Shown: positions 7,163 to 15,941, counted from the stretch's first letter. The stretch is DNA of 64,000 nucleotides from Alphaproteobacteria bacterium (GCA_028706255.1 JAQWBS010000003.1:62001-126000), one strand, 5' to 3'. A program made the numbers and translations. Notes: generated by a model not told the origin, from the sequence alone.

Positions 7163-7975
7163 ATGAAAATTTTAGTTGTTGGGCGTTTATTTCAAGCTGA
7201 AAAGGCTTTTCTCAATTCTTTTAAAGGCTTTGAATTTGTCTTTTTTGACACATATGAATCATTTTCATATGAAAAAGAAGCTGAAATTTCAGTTTATAAT
7301 GAAGTGAATGCTGTTATAATCTGGGACGAGTGTCAGCATTTGTTATTTGAGACAATTGCTCGTGATAAGCCAGCTTTATATCGCAATTTTCGAGGGACGA
7401 TTTGTGAGGAGAAAGTTAAAGAATATCTTTCTTTAGCGAAAGAAAAAAATCTTAATGTTCAATCGTTTGAGACCGTGGAATCTGATGCCTTATATGGTTA
7501 TATTGAAACCCAGCTTCCAATGTTTGAAGGTAACTATGGTAAGGTGACGAAGCTGACCATTTTGATTAAAGCACCATTTATGCCAAGGGTTTCAAATTTT
7601 GTCTTTGAAGATGAAATTGGCTGTGTTACGGAAGAATATTTGCGGCTCATTTCTTTCTTTTATGCGACACCATATGGATATAGTGGTATATCTGGAACTC
7701 ATGAAAACCATGAATATTCAAAATGGGGCGGTCCAATGTTTGGAAATTTTCGCTATCTCATTTCAGCGGACACAGATAAGACTCTGTTAGCTAGAAACGT
7801 GACTTTCCAAATGGACACCGCCGAAGCTTTTGTGCTTTCTTTCACAAATGATTCTCAAAAACTTGAGGTTCGAAAAGACGGAAAAATAGTTCATTCAAGA
7901 GCTGTTCCTTTGGAAAACTATTTTGAGGTCAATCGACCTTTGTTTGAGACTTTTTTTCAAGCATTGCAGAAATAA
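7163..7975 (+). CDS. Unknown protein, tandem paralogue A (possible Gfo/Idh/MocA-like fold)
   Basis: A 270-residue soluble protein that I cannot assign with certainty. It opens MKILVVGRLFQAEKAF, a beta-turn-alpha start like a Rossmann fold but without a clean GxGxxG. Near residue 70 is DKPALYRNF, at a position where Gfo/Idh/MocA dehydrogenases have their EKP motif; the downstream gene has SKPVLFRN in the same place. The C-terminal half (KVTKLTILIK, then DEIGCVTEEYLRLISFFY) has the general layout of the sheet domain of that family. If related, it has lost the usual catalytic Lys. It has its own terminator and a leader shared with paralogue B, but no Shine-Dalgarno site. Function unknown. Confidence 0.6.
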   Translation: MKILVVGRLFQAEKAFLNSFKGFEFVFFDTYESFSYEKEAEISVYNEVNAVIIWDECQHLLFETIARDKPALYRNFRGTICEEKVKEYLSLAKEKNLNVQSFETVESDALYGYIETQLPMFEGNYGKVTKLTILIKAPFMPRVSNFVFEDEIGCVTEEYLRLISFFYATPYGYSGISGTHENHEYSKWGGPMFGNFRYLISADTDKTLLARNVTFQMDTAEAFVLSFTNDSQKLEVRKDGKIVHSRAVPLENYFEVNRPLFETFFQALQK

Positions 7976-7993
7976 ATTTTTCTTGGAGAAATA

Positions 7994-8030
7994 AAAAAGA
8001 GGTTAGGATTCTAACCTCTTTTTATTTTTT
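7994..8030 (+). terminator. Intrinsic terminator of paralogue A
   Basis: AAAAAGAGGTTAG and CTAACCTCTTTTT form a 13-bp stem with a GATT loop, followed by further T-rich sequence. It separates the two paralogues into independent transcripts. Confidence 0.88.
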
Positions 8031-8100
8031 GGAAATTTGTCTAAAGTTATGTTGCTTTTAGAAAATAATCATATATACTCTATGTCAAAGTATATTTTTG

Positions 8101-8120
8101 TATTAATTATTAAAATTTTA
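8101..8120 (+). repeat. Leader repeat, copy 2
   Basis: This is the second copy of the 20-base leader at 7139-7158, five bases before the ATG of paralogue B. A short TTTGTCTAAA string is also shared further upstream in both intergenic regions. Confidence 0.7.
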
Positions 8121-8125
8121 TCGAC

Positions 8126-8917
8126 ATGGAAAAGAAATTTTTGGTTATTGGTGAAATGCCAGATGTGTATCGTGCGTTATGTGCTAAGATTGATGGTGTT
8201 TTTTATTGCGATGAAAGTGGCTTATCTGAAAATGATTTGCTGTGGAACGAATTGGAAAAATTTGATGGCGCGATTGTTTTTGACAGCAAGGAATTTGATT
8301 TTGCTATCGTAGATGAGATGGTAAGACATTCTAAACCGGTTTTGTTTCGTAATGCTTATTATGAGTCAAAATGGGCGAAAAAAGTGGAGGCTTTGCAAGC
8401 AGATGCCAAAATTCGTAAAAATTTTTTAGAAGAGCTAAAACTTTACGATGCTGCGCCGATATATGCGGCAGTTGCAGAAAAGATTGCTGAAGAAGTTTCG
8501 ACTAAAAATTTTCTCAGAAACATTCACATTGAAAAAGATTTTGCTTATGAAATGACTTTTTTGGATATTCAACGGAATAGTAATGCATTTCTTTATGCGT
8601 TAGACCTTATGGTTTGTCGCCAAAAAAATAGAGAAACGTTTTTCTATGAACATGCTTCGGCAATGATTCACATTGCTGGTTCTGTCGATGATGTGCAATA
8701 TGAATTTATTGTGGACAGAGCGGTAGAAGTAGATGGTGAAAGAGAGGAAGCAGATTTCTTCTTTGAAGACGGTTCTCGTTTGGAACTTCGGGGAAACAAG
8801 TTGCTCTTTCATCAAAGAGATCTTCTTCTTGCCGAGAAAACATTTTCAACGGAATATATTGAGTCGATTGAAAAGACCTTTCAGGCTTTTATCGCCGCAG
8901 TTAAATTGCCTTGTTAA
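8126..8917 (+). CDS. Unknown protein, tandem paralogue B (possible Gfo/Idh/MocA-like fold)
   Basis: A 263-residue soluble protein, clearly a diverged relative of the gene before it. Both open with a lysine-rich start leading to a VVG or VIG turn, both have a hydrophobic strand followed by a KPxLxRN motif (here SKPVLFRNAYY near residue 70), and both share length and predicted order of elements. Identity is low, so the duplication is old or under relaxed constraint. No Rossmann GxGxxG is clear. The leader repeats that of paralogue A, there is no Shine-Dalgarno site, and a separate terminator follows. Function unknown; a degenerate dehydrogenase-like scaffold is one possibility. Confidence 0.6.
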   Translation: MEKKFLVIGEMPDVYRALCAKIDGVFYCDESGLSENDLLWNELEKFDGAIVFDSKEFDFAIVDEMVRHSKPVLFRNAYYESKWAKKVEALQADAKIRKNFLEELKLYDAAPIYAAVAEKIAEEVSTKNFLRNIHIEKDFAYEMTFLDIQRNSNAFLYALDLMVCRQKNRETFFYEHASAMIHIAGSVDDVQYEFIVDRAVEVDGEREEADFFFEDGSRLELRGNKLLFHQRDLLLAEKTFSTEYIESIEKTFQAFIAAVKLPC

Positions 8918-8935
8918 AGCTTTAGAAATCGGAAG

Positions 8936-8970
8936 AAAAAGGAGGTGCATTGTTGCATCTCCTTTTTTTT
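8936..8970 (+). terminator. Intrinsic terminator of paralogue B
   Basis: AAAAAGGAGGTGCA pairs with TGCATCTCCTTTTT (one G-T wobble) around a TTGT loop, followed by a run of T. Confidence 0.87.
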
Positions 8971-9039
8971 GAACTTTTTTAACAAAAAGACTTGATTATT
9001 TTTTAGATTTATATTATTCATAAGCCTGACTTTGGATAT

Positions 9040-9124
9040 GCGGTCGTGGCGAAATGGTAGACGCGCAACGTTGAGGTCGTTGTGAGCTAAGCTCATGGGA
9101 GTTCAAGTCTCCCCGACCGCACCA
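9040..9124 (+). tRNA. tRNA-Leu (anticodon GAG)
   Basis: The acceptor stem is GCGGTCG paired with CGACCGC, followed by A73 and an encoded CCA. The D arm has the leucine-type GGCGAAATGGTAGACGC, the anticodon stem CAACG/CGTTG encloses the loop TTGAGGT with GAG at 9073-9075, and a long variable arm (GAGCTAAGCTCAT) marks a class II tRNA. The T arm is GGGAGTTCAAGTCTCC. It reads CUU and CUC codons. Confidence 0.96.
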
Positions 9125-9130
9125 GTTCAA

Positions 9131-9211
9131 ACTTTTAAGTTTTGAGTTGGAACATCACAGAGAAGACAAGCCCAACGGGCGGGCAACTTGCTTTAGCTTC
9201 TCTTTAAAAGT
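9131..9211 (+). ncRNA. Unexplained long stem-loop between tRNA-Leu and mgtE
   Basis: AGAGAAG (9159-9165) pairs with CTTCTCT (9197-9203), an inner CAAG pairs with CTTG, and an outer ACTTTTAA pairs with TTAAAAGT (9204-9211) with small mismatches. The core is unusually GC-rich for this window (GCCCAACGGGCGGGC). There is no run of T directly after it. It could be a processed 3' trailer of the tRNA transcript, a small RNA, or an RNA element in front of mgtE. It does not match what I know of the M-box magnesium riboswitch. Confidence 0.35.
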
Positions 9212-9304
9212 AAAAATCAAAAAATTTAATTTTTTTAATTCATAACAAGGCATAATATTTGAAATAAATTTCAGCAGTTTTAATTTGGTTTTAAGGAGAA
9301 GGGG

Positions 9305-10732
9305 ATGACAAAGAAGAAGATTAAGCACAGCCCAAAATCCAAGAAAAATTTTAAATTGAAGAAAAATAAAGCTGAAAAGAAAGACTTGTTAGGAATTGGC
9401 CCAAAAATCATCAATTCAGTTGTTGAAGCTCTGGAAGAAGACGATAAAATCCATGTTCGAAAAGTTGTTGAAGGACTTTCAGAATATGATTTAGCGCGCT
9501 TGCTTGAGAATATTGATTTTAATTCGCGTATGAAATTGGTGGAAATTTTGGGTGATAAAATTTCGCCAGAGGTTTTCCCAGAACTTAATGAAGTTGTCCA
9601 AGAGCAAATTATTGAAAGCTTGAACGAAACGCAAATTGTTAACATTGCGAATGAACTCGACTCCGATGAGGTTGTTGAACTCTTGGAGCATATGGACGAT
9701 GATGAACAGGCAAACATTATCAAAAGGCTTGATCCTGAACTGAAATATCAAGTTAAATCTTCCCTTGCATATCCTGAAGACTCAGCCGGACGTATTATGG
9801 TGCGTGATTTTGTGGCAATGCCCGATGATTGGACTGTGAGCGATGCTAAAAAGTTTTTGCTTGATGACAAAAATGAAATGCCTGAAGAATTTTATACGGT
9901 TTTCTTAACAGATGAAAAATATCGCCCGACAGGGGAATTAACGCTCGACAAACTTTTGCGTGCAAAAGCAACCCAAAAATTGAGCGATATTATGGACGGC
10001 GAAATTGTGCCAATTGCAGTTGATACGGACCAAGAGGAAGTGGCACATATGTTCCGTGAATATGGCTGGATGTCTGCGATTGTTGTTGATGCAAAAGGTC
10101 GCTTGGTGGGGGTGATTAATATTGATGACATCGTTCATATTATTCATGAAGAAATTACCGAAGATGCCTTGCACCTCTCAGGTGCAGAAGAAGGGGACGT
10201 CTACCGTTCTGTGTTTGATATCTTCAAATCTCGTTCCATGTGGTTATTGACCAATTTGTTTGCAACGGTTGTTGCTTCGTCTGTGGTTGCAGGGTTTCAG
10301 GATATTATTTCCGAATTGGCGGTGATTGCGGTTTTGATGCCGATTGTAGCTTCTATGGGTGGCACAACAGGAAATCAGACTTTGGCAGTTGTGGTGCGTG
10401 CGATTGCGACCAAAGAGCTCACTTCTCGCAACACTTGGCGAATGATTGTGAAAGAATTTTTGGTGGGCATTTGTAATGGACTTTTATTTGCAGTTTTAAT
10501 GGGCATTATCACTTATTTCAGATTCCCAGAATATCATATAATGGCAATTGTGATTGGAATTGCGATGCTTTTGAACCTAGCCATTGCAAGCCTTGCAGGG
10601 ATTCTTATTCCGATTGTGTTGAACAAATTCAAGGCTGACCCAGCAATTTCTTCGGGCGTGTTTCTCATCGCCATTACGGACTCTGGTGGCTTCTTCATCT
10701 TCTTAATGTTGGCTAAATTGTTCTTATTTTAG
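9305..10732 (+). CDS. mgtE: Magnesium transporter MgtE
   Basis: A 475-residue inner-membrane Mg2+ channel. It has an extra lysine-rich N-terminus (about 30 residues), then the MgtE N domain of helical repeats (LARLLENIDFNSRMKLVEIL, LLEHMDDDEQANIIKRLD), a pair of CBS domains from about 165 to 285 (IMVRDFVAMPDDWTVSDA, MSAIVVDAKGRLVGVINIDDIV), and five membrane helices at the C-terminus with the signature MPIVASMGGTTGNQTLAVVVRAIA. The cytosolic domains close the pore when Mg2+ is plentiful. A strong AAGGAG-type site precedes the ATG. The upstream stem-loop could be regulatory. Confidence 0.95.
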   Translation: MTKKKIKHSPKSKKNFKLKKNKAEKKDLLGIGPKIINSVVEALEEDDKIHVRKVVEGLSEYDLARLLENIDFNSRMKLVEILGDKISPEVFPELNEVVQEQIIESLNETQIVNIANELDSDEVVELLEHMDDDEQANIIKRLDPELKYQVKSSLAYPEDSAGRIMVRDFVAMPDDWTVSDAKKFLLDDKNEMPEEFYTVFLTDEKYRPTGELTLDKLLRAKATQKLSDIMDGEIVPIAVDTDQEEVAHMFREYGWMSAIVVDAKGRLVGVINIDDIVHIIHEEITEDALHLSGAEEGDVYRSVFDIFKSRSMWLLTNLFATVVASSVVAGFQDIISELAVIAVLMPIVASMGGTTGNQTLAVVVRAIATKELTSRNTWRMIVKEFLVGICNGLLFAVLMGIITYFRFPEYHIMAIVIGIAMLLNLAIASLAGILIPIVLNKFKADPAISSGVFLIAITDSGGFFIFLMLAKLFLF

Positions 10733-10795
10733 GAATCATTACAATAAATCTTTGTATATTTATCAAATCTCGCTTTTTATCTTGAGAAAATGCTA

Positions 10796-10801
10796 TATAA
10801 T
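10796..10801 (+). promoter_or_regulatory. Probable -10 element for lspA
   Basis: TATAAT, a perfect -10 hexamer, lies about 37 bases before the lspA start codon. No good -35 box is visible at the expected distance, so the call is tentative. It would give lspA and the downstream lipoprotein and peptidase genes a promoter separate from mgtE. Confidence 0.4.
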
Positions 10802-10837
10802 GACGTCTTAGTTTGACAGAAATTAAGGAGTTATGTT

Positions 10838-11305
10838 TTGATTTTAGGGTTATCCATTGCGGCAGTTATCATCATTCTTGATCAATTGTCAAAATTCTTC
10901 ATTTATACAGTTTTATTAACTGATACAAATTTCATTTTATATGCTTCGTTTTTCAATGTGATTAAAGCATGGAATACGGGAGTTAGTTTCTCAATCTTCA
11001 GTGATAAAGGACCTTTGGGAGCAATTGCCCTTTCCATTTTTGCCATCATTGTGGTTGGCTTTTTGACTGTTTGGCTTTATCGTGAAAAAATCAGGGCAAA
11101 TCAAGTTGCCTTAGGACTTATCATTGGCGGGGCGATTGGTAATGTTGTTGACCGTATTCGTTTTGGAGCAGTTTTCGACTTTTTAGATTTCCATGTTTTT
11201 GGATATCATTGGCCAGCTTTTAATGTGGCAGATAGTGCAATTTGTGTAGGAGCTGTCATTTTGATTGTTTACAGCATCTTTTTTGCTAAAAAAGAAAAAG
11301 CTTAA
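10838..11305 (+). CDS. lspA: Lipoprotein signal peptidase (signal peptidase II)
   Basis: A 155-residue inner-membrane aspartic protease with four membrane helices that cleaves signal peptides of prolipoproteins. Motifs: DQLSKFFI in helix 1, KAWNTGVSFSIF, GGAIGNVVDRIRFGAVFDFLDF with the first catalytic Asp, and FNVADSAICVG with the second. It starts with TTG at 10838, seven bases after AAGGAG; the ATG at 10833 is out of frame and stops after two codons. The next gene encodes a small lipoprotein, one of its likely substrates. Confidence 0.95.
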   Translation: MILGLSIAAVIIILDQLSKFFIYTVLLTDTNFILYASFFNVIKAWNTGVSFSIFSDKGPLGAIALSIFAIIVVGFLTVWLYREKIRANQVALGLIIGGAIGNVVDRIRFGAVFDFLDFHVFGYHWPAFNVADSAICVGAVILIVYSIFFAKKEKA

Positions 11306-11327
11306 GCTTCGGATTTAGGAGATGAAA

Positions 11328-11510
11328 ATGAAAAAAATTATATTTATGTTGGCAATGATTTCTTTTCTTGGTGCTTGTTCAAAAACAGCGAGAGAAAATG
11401 TTGGACTTATAAAGTCTAAGCCTGACGCATCGCAAATTATGACTCAGGAACAGCTTGTGTTGCCGCCTGATTTTGACACAATTCCAGTTAGTCAAGAAAT
11501 CAGAAAATAA
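11328..11510 (+). CDS. Small lipoprotein, DUF3035-like
   Basis: A 60-residue protein from the ATG at 11328, which sits six bases after TAGGAG; an ATG at 11322 has no room for a ribosome site. MKKIIFMLAMISFLGACSK is a lipoprotein signal peptide with lipobox LGAC. The mature part ends with PDASQIMTQEQLVLPPDFDTIP, which resembles the LPPDF-type motif of the DUF3035 proteins found at this position (lspA, DUF3035, M16 peptidases) in many alphaproteobacteria. Likely anchored in the outer membrane or periplasm; function unknown. Confidence 0.75.
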   Translation: MKKIIFMLAMISFLGACSKTARENVGLIKSKPDASQIMTQEQLVLPPDFDTIPVSQEIRK

Positions 11511-11527
11511 AACGAGGAATGGTGTCA

Positions 11528-12868
11528 TTGAAAAAAACGCTACAACTTCTCACCCTTAGTTTCACATTCTCTTTTTTGATGTGCTTAAATTCAGTGCAAG
11601 CCAAGATGTTTGACTTGCATGAATTTGTTTTGGATAATGGGCTGAGAGTGATTGTTATTCCGAACCATAAAGCCCCAATTATTAAGCATATGGTTTGGTA
11701 TCAGGTGGGAAGTGTTGATGAGGTTTTGGGAAAATCTGGCAAGGCACACCTCTTGGAGCATCTCTTGTTTCGTGGCACTGAAAAAGTGAAAGATTCCGAA
11801 TTTAATACGCTGATTGAAGAAAATGGGGGAGAAAGTAATGCGTTTACCTCTTATGATTTCACGGCCTATCACCAAACATTAGACATTTCAAAACTTGAGT
11901 TAGCAATGTTTTTAGAAGCTGACCGTATGCAAAATTTGAAGCTTACGCCTGAAGGATTTGAAAAAGAAAGAGGAATTGTTTTTCAAGAACGAAAACAAGT
12001 TGTTGATAGTAATCCACTCGGCAGTTTTATGGAGTTTTTGAGAAGAAGTTTATGGCAAGAACATCCTTATGGTCGTCCAGTTATTGGCACAGATGAAGAG
12101 ATTAAATCTCTCACTTATGATGATGTGATGCATTTTTATCATAGTTTTTATGCCCCAAATAATGCCTTGTTGATTTTGTCGGGTGATATTGAGGTGGAAA
12201 CGGCTCAGAATTTGGCAGAAAAATATTATGGCAAGCTTGAAAAAAGAACTTTAGGAGAGCGTCCTGAAATTGCTAAAAACTTGAAACCTTTTTCTTCAAA
12301 AATTGCAATGTCTTTGCCTGATATAAATTCTCCTCGCTTCCTCAAAACTTATCAGATTGGGTCTCAACAAACCAACCCTGAAGATGTTTATGCTTTTGTG
12401 GTTTTGGCGAAATATTTAGGGGACGGGGAAACTTCAAAGCTTTATAAAGACTTGGTTTTGTCGCAAAAAATTGCGCTTTCGGCTTCCGCTTCGGCAAATG
12501 TTTTCGCCAGAAGTTATGGTACGTTTTCTTTTTCTGTGTTGCCAGTTGAAGGGTATGATATTGAAAAAATTGAAAACAAACTCAATGAAGCTGTGCAGAA
12601 AGCAATTACAGAAATGACGGAAAAAGATGTAGCGGAAGTGAAAGAAAAAATGTTGGCAGGTTTGGTTTATGTTCGAGACAATCCAAGCGATGCGGCTTAC
12701 ATCGTCGGTTCAATGGCTTCTATTGGAATGTCCGCAAAAGAAGTGAATGAATATGACGAAAAAATTGCCGCCGTTCGGTTTGAAGACGTGAAAAAAGCGG
12801 CTCAAAAACTCCTTGAAAATAAGCAAAATATTGTTGGGATTTTAACCCCACAGAAGGAGGGGAAATGA
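11528..12868 (+). CDS. Periplasmic M16 family zinc peptidase (catalytic member of a pair)
   Basis: A 446-residue insulinase-family (M16) peptidase with a signal peptide (MKKTLQLLTLSFTFSFLMC, cleaved near SVQA). The inverted zinc motif HLLEH is at about residues 74-78 (GKAHLLEHLLFRGTE), and the distal Glu lies in the ERGIVFQERKQV segment about 75 residues later, so it should be active. I prefer the TTG start at 11528 because the AGGA site at 11515-11518 is nine bases upstream; the ATG at 11519 directly touches that site. It overlaps the next M16 gene by four bases (ATGA), so the two are translated together and probably form a heterodimer. Confidence 0.85.
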   Translation: MKKTLQLLTLSFTFSFLMCLNSVQAKMFDLHEFVLDNGLRVIVIPNHKAPIIKHMVWYQVGSVDEVLGKSGKAHLLEHLLFRGTEKVKDSEFNTLIEENGGESNAFTSYDFTAYHQTLDISKLELAMFLEADRMQNLKLTPEGFEKERGIVFQERKQVVDSNPLGSFMEFLRRSLWQEHPYGRPVIGTDEEIKSLTYDDVMHFYHSFYAPNNALLILSGDIEVETAQNLAEKYYGKLEKRTLGERPEIAKNLKPFSSKIAMSLPDINSPRFLKTYQIGSQQTNPEDVYAFVVLAKYLGDGETSKLYKDLVLSQKIALSASASANVFARSYGTFSFSVLPVEGYDIEKIENKLNEAVQKAITEMTEKDVAEVKEKMLAGLVYVRDNPSDAAYIVGSMASIGMSAKEVNEYDEKIAAVRFEDVKKAAQKLLENKQNIVGILTPQKEGK

Positions 12869-14268
12869 AACTCATAATTTTGAATAAGAAAAGAGTTCTT
12901 TTCAATCTGTTTGTTTTGTGTTTGGCAGTTGTTGGCTTTATATATTTATATAACGCCCGTCATTTCAACCCTGATAAAATTTTACAAAATTCTGTTTTGA
13001 AAGAGAAAAACTTTTCGGGAGAAGTTATTGAACTTTCTGCACCAAACGGCATTAAGGCTTATCTCTTAACCGACAAAACAAACCCAATTATCAGCTTTAA
13101 TTTCATTTTCCAAAAAGCTGGCGGTGCCTATGATGAAGTGGGCAAACAAGGTTTGGCAAATTTGGTCTCTGCAATGCTCACACAAGGGGCTGGCAAAATG
13201 GATAATCAGGCTTTCAAGGAAGTGCTTGAAAAGAAGGCTATTGGTCTTTCTTTTGGAGCGGATATGGATGATTTTACGGGAAGTTTGTTGACCACTGTTG
13301 AAACTCAAGCCCAAGCCTATGAGTTGCTTCATTTAGTTTTGACACAACCTCGTTTTGATGCTGAAGAGCTTTTGCTTGCCAAACAACATCTGTTGGTGGG
13401 ATTGCAACGACAAACGGAAACGCCTCGTGGCAAATTGGAGCTAAAATTTAAGGAAAATGCTTATGGCTCACATCCTTATGCTCGTAATTCAATTGGGGTT
13501 CAGGAAGATTTGTTGAAAGTTTCTGCAAAAGAACTGCAAGCTTTTGTGAAGAACAAGCTCGTTTTGGAAAATTTAATTGTTGGCATTTCAGGGGATATCA
13601 GCGAACAAGAAGCTATTGAGGCTTTGGAAAAAATCTTTAAGAATGTGCCAAGCAAGGGCAAAAGTGTTGACCTGCAAGATACGGAAGTTTTATATGATGG
13701 TAGAAAGCTTAAAATTGAGGCAAAGTCGCCACAAAATGTTGCCATTTTTGCCAATGAGGCGGTTTCTCGTTTAGATATTGATTTTTATCCGCTATATGTT
13801 GTGAACCACATTTTTGGCGGTGCGGGGCTTAGCTCCAGACTTTCTCTTAAAGCCAGAGAAAATGAGGCGTTGACTTATGGAATCTATACCTATCTTTCAC
13901 AGGCAGACAAAGTGAATATGATTAGGGGTGGTTTTTCTGCAACCCCAGAAAATTATGACCGTGTGGTTGAGATTGTGACTGAAGAATGGCAGAAGCTGGG
14001 GCAAGCAGGTGTGTCACAGCAAGAGCTTGATTTGGCTAAAAATTATTTAATTTCTTCTTATAATTTACGTTTTGCATCAATTGACGGCATTTCTCAGATG
14101 TTGGCATATATGCAAAAGTATGATTTAGGAATTGATTTTTTGCAAAAAAGAAATGAATATGTGAAAAAAGTTGATCTGAAAGAAGCAAATCGGGTCGCCA
14201 GAAAATATTACGATAATCAGAATATGATTTGGTTTTCTATTGGTGAATTTGCTGAGAAAAAGAACTGA
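12865..14268 (+). CDS. M16 family peptidase-like protein without the zinc motif
   Basis: A 467-residue partner of the preceding peptidase, with an N-terminal membrane anchor or uncleaved signal (about residues 11-29, VLFNLFVLCLAVVGFIYLY). It has the M16 fold (QKAGGAYDEVGKQGLANLV, GGAGLSSRLSLKARENEALTYGIYT), but where the catalytic HxxEH should be there is ANLVSAM, so the zinc site is missing. In the known M16B pairs one subunit is catalytic and the other structural, supplying an R/Y substrate-binding pair; the SRL...LTYGIY region here fits that second role. Start overlaps the previous stop (ATGA). Confidence 0.85.
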   Translation: MKLIILNKKRVLFNLFVLCLAVVGFIYLYNARHFNPDKILQNSVLKEKNFSGEVIELSAPNGIKAYLLTDKTNPIISFNFIFQKAGGAYDEVGKQGLANLVSAMLTQGAGKMDNQAFKEVLEKKAIGLSFGADMDDFTGSLLTTVETQAQAYELLHLVLTQPRFDAEELLLAKQHLLVGLQRQTETPRGKLELKFKENAYGSHPYARNSIGVQEDLLKVSAKELQAFVKNKLVLENLIVGISGDISEQEAIEALEKIFKNVPSKGKSVDLQDTEVLYDGRKLKIEAKSPQNVAIFANEAVSRLDIDFYPLYVVNHIFGGAGLSSRLSLKARENEALTYGIYTYLSQADKVNMIRGGFSATPENYDRVVEIVTEEWQKLGQAGVSQQELDLAKNYLISSYNLRFASIDGISQMLAYMQKYDLGIDFLQKRNEYVKKVDLKEANRVARKYYDNQNMIWFSIGEFAEKKN

Positions 14269-14282
14269 AATTGGAGCTTAAA

Positions 14283-15932
14283 ATGGAAAAAAGAAAAGTG
14301 TTAGGAAAAATGAAATCTTGGAAAAAACTTCACGCACATTTCAAGAAAGTTAAAGAATTTAACATGCGTGAAATGTTTGAGAAAGACAAAGACAGGTTTG
14401 AAAAGTTTCACCTTGTTTATGAAAATATGCTCTTCGATTTTTCCAAAAACCGTGTCAGCGAAAAAACCATGCGTCATCTTTATGACTTAGCAAAAGAATG
14501 TCAGTTAAGCGAAAAAATTGAAGCTATGTTTCGTGGAGACAAAATTAATATCACAGAAAATCGTTCTGTTTTGCACACTGCTTTGCGTAATCGCAAAAGC
14601 AAGCCAATCAAAGTTGACGGCTCAGATATTATGCCGCAAATCAACGAAGTCTTTGCGAAAATTCGTAAGTTTTCCGATGCGGTTCGTTTTGGTGAGTTCA
14701 AAGGTCATACGGGTAAAAAATTGACGAACATTGTCAATATTGGAATTGGAGGTTCTGACTTGGGTCCTGTGATGGTGACAGAAGCTTTGAAAAAATATTG
14801 GGCGAAAGATATTCACTGTCATTTTATTTCAAACATTGACGGAACAGCTTGCGCAGAAGTTTTGAGCAAAATTAACCCTGAAGAAACCTTGTTTATTGTG
14901 GCTTCAAAAACCTTCACTACCATTGAAACTTTGACGAATGCCAGAACTTGTCGTCGTTGGTTGGTTGAAGCTTTGGGCGAACATGCGGTTTCAAAACATT
15001 TTGTGGCTTTGTCAACCAACAAAGCAGAAGTTGAAAAGTTCGGCATTGATAGTGAAAATATGTTTGAATTTTGGGATTATATTGGCGGACGCTATTCCGT
15101 TTGGTCAGCGATTGGGTTGCCAATTGTCATTGCGATTGGTATGGACAATTTTGAGAAGTTCTTAGATGGTGCAGCAGCAATGGATAAGCACTTTAGAACT
15201 GCAGATTTTGAACATAATATCCCTGTGACCTTAGCATTGCTTGGCGTTTTATATAATAATTTCTTTGACTTTAAACGCTATGCGGTGATTGCATATGACC
15301 AATATTTGAAATATTTTCCAGCATATTTGCAACAGCTTGATATGGAAAGCAATGGAAAAACGGTTGATTTACAAGGAAATTTTGTCGATTATTCGACTGG
15401 TCCAGTAATTTTTGGCGGAGCGGGAACAGATGTTCAGCACTCTTTCTTCCAACAGATTCACCAAGGAACAGACATTATTCCTTGCGACTTTATTGTGCCG
15501 GCAATTTCGCATAATGAAATTGGGGAGCATCATGATATTTTGATGTCTAATGTTTTGGCACAAGCCGAAGCTTTAATGAAAGGTAAAACAGAAAAAGAAG
15601 TGGCTGCGGAAATGAAAAAAGCAGGCAAATCTGTTGAAGAAGTTAAGTTCTTGAAAGCATTTAAAACCTTCTCAGGAAATCGTCCGTCTAATATGATTTT
15701 GTTTAAGAAAATTGACCCATTTGCTTTGGGAATGTTGGTTGCGATGTATGAGCATAAGGTTTTTGTTCAAGGGGTGATTTGGAATATTGATAGCTATGAC
15801 CAATGGGGCGTTGAACTTGGTAAGCAAATGGCTGTGAAAATTATGCCAGAGCTTACAGGTGAACTTCACCCAATGGAACATGATAGTTCAACTTTGTCTT
15901 TAATTAAAGCAATTAGAAAATTCAGAAAGTAG
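14283..15932 (+). CDS. pgi: Glucose-6-phosphate isomerase
   Basis: Interconverts glucose-6-phosphate and fructose-6-phosphate in glycolysis and gluconeogenesis. The 549-residue protein shows VNIGIGGSDLGPVMV, SKTFTTIETLTNA, the PGI signature YIGGRYSVWSAIGLPI, ESNGK, QQIHQGTDIIPCDF and GVIWNIDSYDQWGVELGK. I chose the ATG at 14283 because GGAG lies six bases upstream; the frame is open from a TTG at 14271. It follows the M16 pair by only 14 bases. It links the galactose, amino-sugar and glycogen genes elsewhere in the window to central metabolism. Confidence 0.96.
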   Translation: MEKRKVLGKMKSWKKLHAHFKKVKEFNMREMFEKDKDRFEKFHLVYENMLFDFSKNRVSEKTMRHLYDLAKECQLSEKIEAMFRGDKINITENRSVLHTALRNRKSKPIKVDGSDIMPQINEVFAKIRKFSDAVRFGEFKGHTGKKLTNIVNIGIGGSDLGPVMVTEALKKYWAKDIHCHFISNIDGTACAEVLSKINPEETLFIVASKTFTTIETLTNARTCRRWLVEALGEHAVSKHFVALSTNKAEVEKFGIDSENMFEFWDYIGGRYSVWSAIGLPIVIAIGMDNFEKFLDGAAAMDKHFRTADFEHNIPVTLALLGVLYNNFFDFKRYAVIAYDQYLKYFPAYLQQLDMESNGKTVDLQGNFVDYSTGPVIFGGAGTDVQHSFFQQIHQGTDIIPCDFIVPAISHNEIGEHHDILMSNVLAQAEALMKGKTEKEVAAEMKKAGKSVEEVKFLKAFKTFSGNRPSNMILFKKIDPFALGMLVAMYEHKVFVQGVIWNIDSYDQWGVELGKQMAVKIMPELTGELHPMEHDSSTLSLIKAIRKFRK

Positions 15933-15941
15933 GAGAAAAAA

